Below, piece by piece: positions 59,014-64,000 of a DNA stretch of 64,000 nt. Origin of the DNA: Caldilinea sp. CFX5 (GTDB lineage: Bacteria > Chloroflexota > Anaerolineae > Caldilineales > Caldilineaceae); contig QWII01000036.1 in NCBI GenBank assembly GCA_021405325.1, forward strand, positions 1 to 64,000, given 5' to 3'. The first letter of the stretch is position 1. Every line of letters starts with the position of its first letter. The notes under the pieces are model-generated. The model was not told the DNA's origin. It worked only from the letters and a program-made list of their open reading frames with translations, and did no database searches. A program made the position numbers and the translations under genes.

Positions 59014-60276
59014 TTAAGCGGGCATGGGGAGCGCGGCGCCTAGCGGATTCCCGCCCCCTCGACTGCCGTCAGTCGGCGCTACGTGACTGAGGTGGTGCAG
59101 GAAATCATGGCCGTTTTGGTGTAAATCGCCGCCGAGGGGGAAGGCGAGGGTGCGCACACGGATGTTGCCGATGGTGGCGTCGAGCGGGGTAGCCGGTGGT
59201 TGGGGGTAGAGTAAGACAGCTTCGGTAGCGCCTTTGGCTTCAGCATAGGCGACAACCTGGGCGACATCGGCGGTATCGACGCGGGCGGCAAGCTTGTATT
59301 TGGTGTCCATCACACAGCGGACGGCGCCGCTCTGGGCGTCGTAGAGCACCAGGTCAATGGCAAAGCGTTGGTCGCTGGTGATGGGGTGGGTCTCCTGGAT
59401 TTGCAGCCGCCACTGGGGGCTAAGGTTTTGCTGGAGCCAGGCGGCGACAAAGCGTTCATAGAGCCGCGCCATCTCGACCACAAAGGGGATGGCCGGCCGG
59501 TCGCCCAGCAGGTGCGAGGGGCCATTATGTTCGAGAAAAAAGGCGCAGAGGCCGTGGAGCGGCGCATAGTCCTGATTCAGCCGGCTGTAGCTGCGCCGCC
59601 GACATTCCCACGCCGTCACCGGTTGCGCCGAGACTTGTCCTTGCAGGGTGCGCACCACCTGGCGAACGGTAAAGGCGGAGCGTTCACGGCAGAGCGTACT
59701 ACGGGCAATCTGTTGCAGGGTCCAGAGTAAAATTTGATTGTCGGCCACATCGGCGGTGTATTCATGAAAGCGACAGGGCAATTCGGTGCGCACCGGTCGT
59801 TGCAACACCGCCGCCACCTGAAGTTGTCCGCGCAAGTAGGGCAACAGGGCTTCCTGGGTGCGGTAGGCGCGGTGCAAGCCCTGACGGCAGCGGCTCAACA
59901 CCCGTTGCGCCAGCAGCAGCGCCAACAGTTCATACAATTCGGGAATACTCTGGGCATTGAACCAACCGTCAAAGAGGCGAAAGGCTTGCAGGTCGTAGGC
60001 CACCTCGACCATACGCAAGAGGGTGCGTAGCGCGACTTTGGGCTGCAAGGAAATTCCCAAGGCTGGTGTCAGCGGTAAGTAGCCGGCCCACCCCAAGTTG
60101 GTCAACCGCCAACAGCCGCCGGTTTTGAACGAAGGCGGTTCGATCTCGATCAGATGCCGATAGTCGCGCCAGAGTAGTTGGGCCGCGGTTTCGGGTAATA
60201 GGCTGGGGTTGACCAGGAGCGGTTGGTATTCGGTTAGGGTGATTGATGACGAAGATGTGCGCATTGATAGGCTCAC
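59014..60276 (-). CDS. mcrC: McrC-family restriction system protein
   Basis: A 420-residue protein of the McrC family, the nuclease partner of McrB. The PD-(D/E)XK core is visible near the C-terminus as RFAIDLVLYDAQSG followed by VRCVMDTKYKLA. The N-terminal part is the McrC DUF524-like region. The adjacent mcrB-like gene lies 449 bp upstream on the same strand, separated by a decayed fragment. The system would cut modified DNA. A start at the internal ATG at 60264 is also possible. Confidence 0.85.
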   Translation of the reverse strand: MSLSMRTSSSSITLTEYQPLLVNPSLLPETAAQLLWRDYRHLIEIEPPSFKTGGCWRLTNLGWAGYLPLTPALGISLQPKVALRTLLRMVEVAYDLQAFRLFDGWFNAQSIPELYELLALLLAQRVLSRCRQGLHRAYRTQEALLPYLRGQLQVAAVLQRPVRTELPCRFHEYTADVADNQILLWTLQQIARSTLCRERSAFTVRQVVRTLQGQVSAQPVTAWECRRRSYSRLNQDYAPLHGLCAFFLEHNGPSHLLGDRPAIPFVVEMARLYERFVAAWLQQNLSPQWRLQIQETHPITSDQRFAIDLVLYDAQSGAVRCVMDTKYKLAARVDTADVAQVVAYAEAKGATEAVLLYPQPPATPLDATIGNIRVRTLAFPLGGDLHQNGHDFLHHLSHVAPTDGSRGGGNPLGAALPMPA

Positions 60277-60540
60277 CCTTAATTGAACAAAACAGATAAG
60301 CCAGTGGTTACCGTTGCCAACAATTCATCCTCAAAGGCGCACTGCGTTTGGTGGGCACGGTGCGATAGGCGTTGGTATAGGTTTTGTGGTATGCGTACTG
60401 TCACCTGTGTAGCGATTACCTGTGTCATGAGCGTAACCCTTTTCACTTACCCCAGCAGAACATTTGTTTGGCAACAATGCTGCTATCGTACCATGAGTAT
60501 AAAATTTCGGCAAAGCAACCGACACGTAAACAATTATCAT

Positions 60541-60660
60541 GAGTCAGGTACGTTGGTCTGGCCCACTGGTGCTGACATTGACCCAATCGTATTGCATGAT
60601 TGGCCGCAACATGGCGATGCGATCATCCAGCGGCGACAACAATTTGCCGTTACAGTTTGA
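60541..60660 (+). pseudogene. probable remnant of a DUF2442 domain
   Basis: The plus strand ends in GTLVWPTGADIDPIVLHDWP, which closely matches the C-terminal end of DUF2442 proteins (typical WPNGADI/L and following DPDxLY). Only about 40 codons are recognisable, upstream sequence in the frame is unlike DUF2442, and no proper start is seen. It lies antisense in the gap between mcrB and mcrC, so it is probably a leftover of a small gene (often paired with DUF4160) inserted there. No other gene signal in 60277-60725. Confidence 0.5.
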
Positions 60661-60725
60661 TCCGCCGCAGGGACGCGGAGCGCCCAACCTGCATTCCGCC
60701 GCAGAGCAGCGGAACGAGCAGAAAC

Positions 60726-63335
60726 TTACCCTGCTAACAGCGGCTCGATCTGTGTCCAGCGAAAGGCGGCGACGCGCTCCGGCTGGTCAAAGAAATATTC
60801 TTCCAGGTAGGGTTCAATCTCCAGTTGCCAGATGTCGGGTAGCTCATCGGCCAGGGCGGGGCGGAGGAAGAAGGAGTGACCGATGGCGTAGTGGGCATCG
60901 CCGATCTCGCTGTTGACGCGGCGGAGGAGGTCGATCAGCGGCTCGACCGGGAAGCCGGTGGCCTGTTGGGCGTGGAAGCGGCGCAATACGCCATAATCGG
61001 GTTGGAGCGCAATAAAGGCAAAGCGGCGACGTAGGGCGTGGTCAAGCAGGGCAATCGAGCGGTCGGCGGTGTTCATGGTGCCGAGGATGCGCACGTTAGA
61101 CGGAATCGTAAAGGGGCGACCATCGGCGGCGAGACGGGCAGTGCGGGTGCGATATTCCAACAAATACATCAACTCGCCAAAGACGCGCGCCAGATCGGCC
61201 CGGTTGATCTCGTCGATGATCAACACGCAACGCCCACTGCACGTCGCTGCCCGTTGGCAAAAAGTCAGGAAGCGCCCCGGAATCACCTCATAGCGCACCT
61301 GTCCGTCAGCGTTGGACTGGGGGCGAATCCCTTGCACAAAATCCTCATAGGCATAGGCGGCGTGAAATTGCACCACCTCGACAAAGCCGTCCGCACCACC
61401 GACCAGGTGGGCGGCCAGTTGTTCGGCCAAAAAGGTTTTGCCGACGCCGGGCGGGCCGTAGAAAATCGCCTGCCCCTTGCGCTCAATGGCGTTGACCCAG
61501 CGCGCCAACGTTGTTTCCGGCAAGAAGGTGACAGCCGCACAGGCCGCCAGTGGATAAGGTGGGGCATTCGCAAGCAGTGGCGTAGCTGTCATTGGCGCAG
61601 AGAGAGGAGTTGTCGGCTGGTCAGCTTCCGTTCCTGCCGGAGCGGGCGGCGCTGCTGTCGGCTCTGCCGCCGTCGTTGGCGGGGTGATTTCATAGGTTAC
61701 GGGTGTTTCAGCCAGACGCCGGATGGTCGTTGATTCATCGCGTAGCGAAGCGGAAAGCCGCTGCTGATAGAGCGTCTCGGTAAAGAGGGTAGCGGCTCCC
61801 TCTTCGGTCAGCGCCAGCGCCATCCCGGCGGGGGTCAGACGCCAAACACCTCGCTGGGCAGAATCGAGCAAACCGGCGCGTAAGAGGAGACGGCGCGCCT
61901 GGTAGAGCTGTTGTTTGTTCTGTTCAGCATGACCGGCTTTCTTGCTTTTGGGGCCATCGACCTGTAGCAACACGGCCTCGACCACCTCGCCGGCGCGGCT
62001 ACTGCCGCCTAGCGCCTGCAACGTGTTGACCAGTGGCGCCAGAAAACGCACAAACTCCGGCGGCGCATTCTCTGTGGCAGCCTGCGTTGTGGGCAGCTCA
62101 ACCCGCTCAATGGCCGGCGCGGCGGCTAAGGCCGCAAACCGTTCAGCAGCAACCGCGACCAAGCCCTGGCTCCACCCTTCGCCCGGTAAGCGACGCGAGG
62201 TCAAATCGCGCCATTCAACCGGGTGGCGATGCCCCTGGGGCAGTTCCGGCACATAGTAATAGGAGCCGCCGATCGTGCCGATGCCCAAGACGATATTACC
62301 CCGATGCACCAAAACTTGGTCGCCCTCTTGCAGTTGTCGGGCAAAGCGCCAGACCTGCTCGGCGCTGCCCTTGCGCCAGTCGGGATGTTGGGCAATCAGG
62401 CTGTCGCGGCGTTGGGCGAACTCCTGTTTGCGCACCCCGCTCAGGTCGCCCAGTTCATCCCAGCCGGCGGTGATCATTTTGCCTTCACGCCACTCCTGCC
62501 AGAGCCAGCCATCGTCATCAAGGCCCAGCGTCCAATAACGGCGGGGGCGGAAACGGAAATCCTTCGCCGTCACCAGCCAGTGACAGAAGAGCAGAAAGTG
62601 ATCACTACGCAGCAGCGGCGCCACTTTTTTCCAACCCAAGATCCCTGACAGGTGAGTCAACAAACGTTGGAGGGCAGCGTTGGCCGCCGGATAGTCGGTC
62701 AGTGACTGGGTAAAGGCGCTGTCGGTAAAATAGTTGAGCGTCCGCCGTACATGCTGGCTAAACAACTGATATTGTTCCGGGCGCAGGGCATTGAGGATCG
62801 GCGAGAGAATCCCGCTCTGAAAACCGGTGGTGTAGGGCAAGAGGCGAAAAGTTTGACAGGCAACGATCAACTGTTTCGGTTCATCCACGGCCTGGCGCAC
62901 AAAATTCAAAATCGCCGCCGCCACGACCGGCCACTCGTCCGGCTGCGTCCAACCGGCGGCTTCGTACCAACTGCGCAAATCGCCCACCACCGCCGCTGCC
63001 GGGTGGATCCAGGCGCCCCGCCAACGATTGCGCGGCGCATCGATATAGGGCAATAACTTGAAGAGCACCGCATCGGTGATCGGTTCGCCCCGTTGGGATT
63101 GCTTGAGAATTTGCTGATACTGTGGTTGGGCGACCTGACGCGCATCGACCAACGCGGCCAAAAACATCTGCGCCGCTTCACTACCCAGGTATTGTTGTTG
63201 GAATTCCTGCCAAAGTGCGGTTAACTCGCTCTCTTTGGCTGGGGCTAAAGGTTGTTCTGGCGAAATGTTCATTAATGGTACAATGGATCGAGCTAAGCGA
63301 TTGAGAGATTTGCCAAGGTAATCTCGCAATCGCAT
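60726..63335 (-). CDS. mcrB: McrB-family AAA+ GTPase with EVE-like and Mrr_N-like domains
   Basis: An 869-residue protein (848 if started at the ATG at 63272). Order of parts: an unknown helical domain (1-260); an EVE/PUA-like modified-base reader (about 265-385) with YWTLGLDDDGWLWQEW and GIGTIGGSYYY...HRHPVEW; an Mrr_N-type winged helix (about 425-505, LGGSSRAGEVVEAV, RRLLLRAGLLDSAQRGVWRLT); a Pro/Ala linker; and the McrB motor (about 600-869) with Walker A FYGPPGVGKTFL, Walker B LIIDEINRADL and the family MNTADRS motif. It likely reads modified cytosines and drives McrC cutting. Genes are not overlapping, unlike classic mcrBC. Confidence 0.9.
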   Translation of the reverse strand: MRLRDYLGKSLNRLARSIVPLMNISPEQPLAPAKESELTALWQEFQQQYLGSEAAQMFLAALVDARQVAQPQYQQILKQSQRGEPITDAVLFKLLPYIDAPRNRWRGAWIHPAAAVVGDLRSWYEAAGWTQPDEWPVVAAAILNFVRQAVDEPKQLIVACQTFRLLPYTTGFQSGILSPILNALRPEQYQLFSQHVRRTLNYFTDSAFTQSLTDYPAANAALQRLLTHLSGILGWKKVAPLLRSDHFLLFCHWLVTAKDFRFRPRRYWTLGLDDDGWLWQEWREGKMITAGWDELGDLSGVRKQEFAQRRDSLIAQHPDWRKGSAEQVWRFARQLQEGDQVLVHRGNIVLGIGTIGGSYYYVPELPQGHRHPVEWRDLTSRRLPGEGWSQGLVAVAAERFAALAAAPAIERVELPTTQAATENAPPEFVRFLAPLVNTLQALGGSSRAGEVVEAVLLQVDGPKSKKAGHAEQNKQQLYQARRLLLRAGLLDSAQRGVWRLTPAGMALALTEEGAATLFTETLYQQRLSASLRDESTTIRRLAETPVTYEITPPTTAAEPTAAPPAPAGTEADQPTTPLSAPMTATPLLANAPPYPLAACAAVTFLPETTLARWVNAIERKGQAIFYGPPGVGKTFLAEQLAAHLVGGADGFVEVVQFHAAYAYEDFVQGIRPQSNADGQVRYEVIPGRFLTFCQRAATCSGRCVLIIDEINRADLARVFGELMYLLEYRTRTARLAADGRPFTIPSNVRILGTMNTADRSIALLDHALRRRFAFIALQPDYGVLRRFHAQQATGFPVEPLIDLLRRVNSEIGDAHYAIGHSFFLRPALADELPDIWQLEIEPYLEEYFFDQPERVAAFRWTQIEPLLAG

Positions 63336-63501
63336 CTATACCCGGACGCAACACACATCAGTCGTCATGAACTGGCTACACCCATACTCATGAAAATCTG
63401 CTTTTGCTCAAAGATTGCGCAGATTTCACATTATAACTGATTACACGAAATTTTGCCATAACACACATTGCATTTGCTGCGGCAGTAAAGGAGAACATTA
63501 T

Positions 63502-64000
63502 ATGCAACTAACTAACAAAGTGGCCGTCATCACCGGCGGCGGCAGTGGCTTTGGCGAGGGCATTGCCACTTATCTGGCGCAACATGGCGCCACTGTGGTG
63601 GTGGCCGACATCAATGAAGCCGCGGCGCAACGAGTGGCGGGCGCCATTACCGCCGCCGGCAGCCGCACTTTGGCCGTGCGCACTGATGTCAGTCAGAACA
63701 GTTCGATGGGGGAACTGGTGGAGACGGTGCAGGGCGCCTTTGGGCAACTTGACATCTTTATCAACAATGCCGGCATCAGCCATAAGAACGGCCCCCTCAC
63801 TGGTGTGGATGAGGCGACCTTTGATCGGGTCTTTGCCGTCAATGTCAAGAGCATTTACTTGAGTGCGCTCCATGTCGTGCCGCTTTTTCGCCAACAGGGG
63901 GGCGGCGTCTTTTTAAATATTGCTTCGACCGCCGGCCTGCGCCCGCGACCGGGGTTGACCTGGTATAATGGCACCAAGGGTGCGGTCATTACCATCACCA
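63502..64000 (+). CDS. short-chain dehydrogenase/reductase, 3' end outside window
   Basis: A partial SDR of 166 visible codons, cut by the window edge. AAAGGAG precedes the ATG. The cofactor motif TGGGSGFG (residues 11-18), NNAG near residue 90 and the YxxxK site (YNGTK) near residue 155 are all present, so it is an active-type classical SDR. Substrate unknown. Confidence 0.9.
   Translation, partial: MQLTNKVAVITGGGSGFGEGIATYLAQHGATVVVADINEAAAQRVAGAITAAGSRTLAVRTDVSQNSSMGELVETVQGAFGQLDIFINNAGISHKNGPLTGVDEATFDRVFAVNVKSIYLSALHVVPLFRQQGGGVFLNIASTAGLRPRPGLTWYNGTKGAVITIT

Noticed and set aside
60283..60546. Upstream part of the plus-strand frame between mcrB and mcrC
   Set aside because: It has no ribosome binding site, an odd composition (many Cys/Trp/Arg) and no resemblance to DUF2442 except in the last forty codons, so only the C-terminal piece is kept as a remnant.

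Overview
This 64 kb window is a bacterial chromosome segment of moderately high GC content with both strands heavily used. No tRNA, rRNA, CRISPR array, phage module or intact transposase was seen. The gene mix points to Chloroflexota, probably the Anaerolineae/Caldilineae: a DUF1800/DUF1501 pair, Uma2-type and Rpn-type nuclease-fold proteins, a CHAT-TPR giant protein, a carbohydrate ABC importer without its own ATPase, and secreted proteins ending in a short Tyr-Leu-Pro motif. That placement is an inference from gene content, not from a marker gene.

Layout. 0.1-7.5 kb: a secreted subtilase, a membrane-anchored winged-helix regulator overlapping an anchored solute-binding protein, then an AT-rich stretch of small secreted and membrane proteins of unknown function. 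7.5-13.4 kb (minus): the DUF1800/DUF1501 Tat-exported pair and a NarL-type two-component system. 13.5-18.6 kb: an orphan solute-binding protein overlapping a GH-A-like glycoside hydrolase, then an M50 protease, an HD hydrolase, a Uma2 protein and a TyrA-like dehydrogenase. 18.6-31.7 kb: a glycan or glycolipid assembly cluster with two GT2 and three GT4 glycosyltransferases, three methyltransferases, a flippase-like membrane protein, a cytochrome P450, a DUF362 protein and an alkaline-phosphatase-superfamily enzyme. 32-36.3 kb: a probably well expressed repeat-containing secreted protein, a lipoprotein, an OmpR-type regulator and an Rpn-like protein. 36.3-41.3 kb: a sugar ABC importer (binding protein and two permeases) divergent from an alpha/beta hydrolase. 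41.4-46.2 kb (minus): a 1335-residue CHAT-NB-ARC-TPR protein followed by a zinc ribbon and a two-helix membrane protein. 46.4-52.7 kb: a truncated nucleotidyltransferase pair, a SAF-domain oxidoreductase, a DppA-like peptidase and an 817-residue internally duplicated protein. 53-57.7 kb: a 1000-residue surface-type protein built of 18-residue repeats, a 2Fe-2S ferredoxin and an AttH/CrtC-like lipoprotein. 57.8-63.3 kb (minus): a YcaQ-like glycosylase and a McrBC-type system whose McrB carries EVE-like and Mrr_N-like domains. A short-chain dehydrogenase runs off the right edge.

The most striking non-genic signal is a set of about eighteen intergenic elements. Each is a hairpin or inverted repeat of roughly 30-190 bp, and many are built of short tandem words. 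The words differ from locus to locus, but the architecture recurs. Several arms touch or contain stop codons. Two stretches of the same kind of DNA lie in frame inside the CHAT gene, and one shares words with the intergenic element at 31665-31789. The strongest functional candidates for new biology are the CHAT/zinc-ribbon/membrane-protein unit, the 18-residue-repeat protein, the duplicated 817-residue protein and the EVE-Mrr_N-McrB restriction system.
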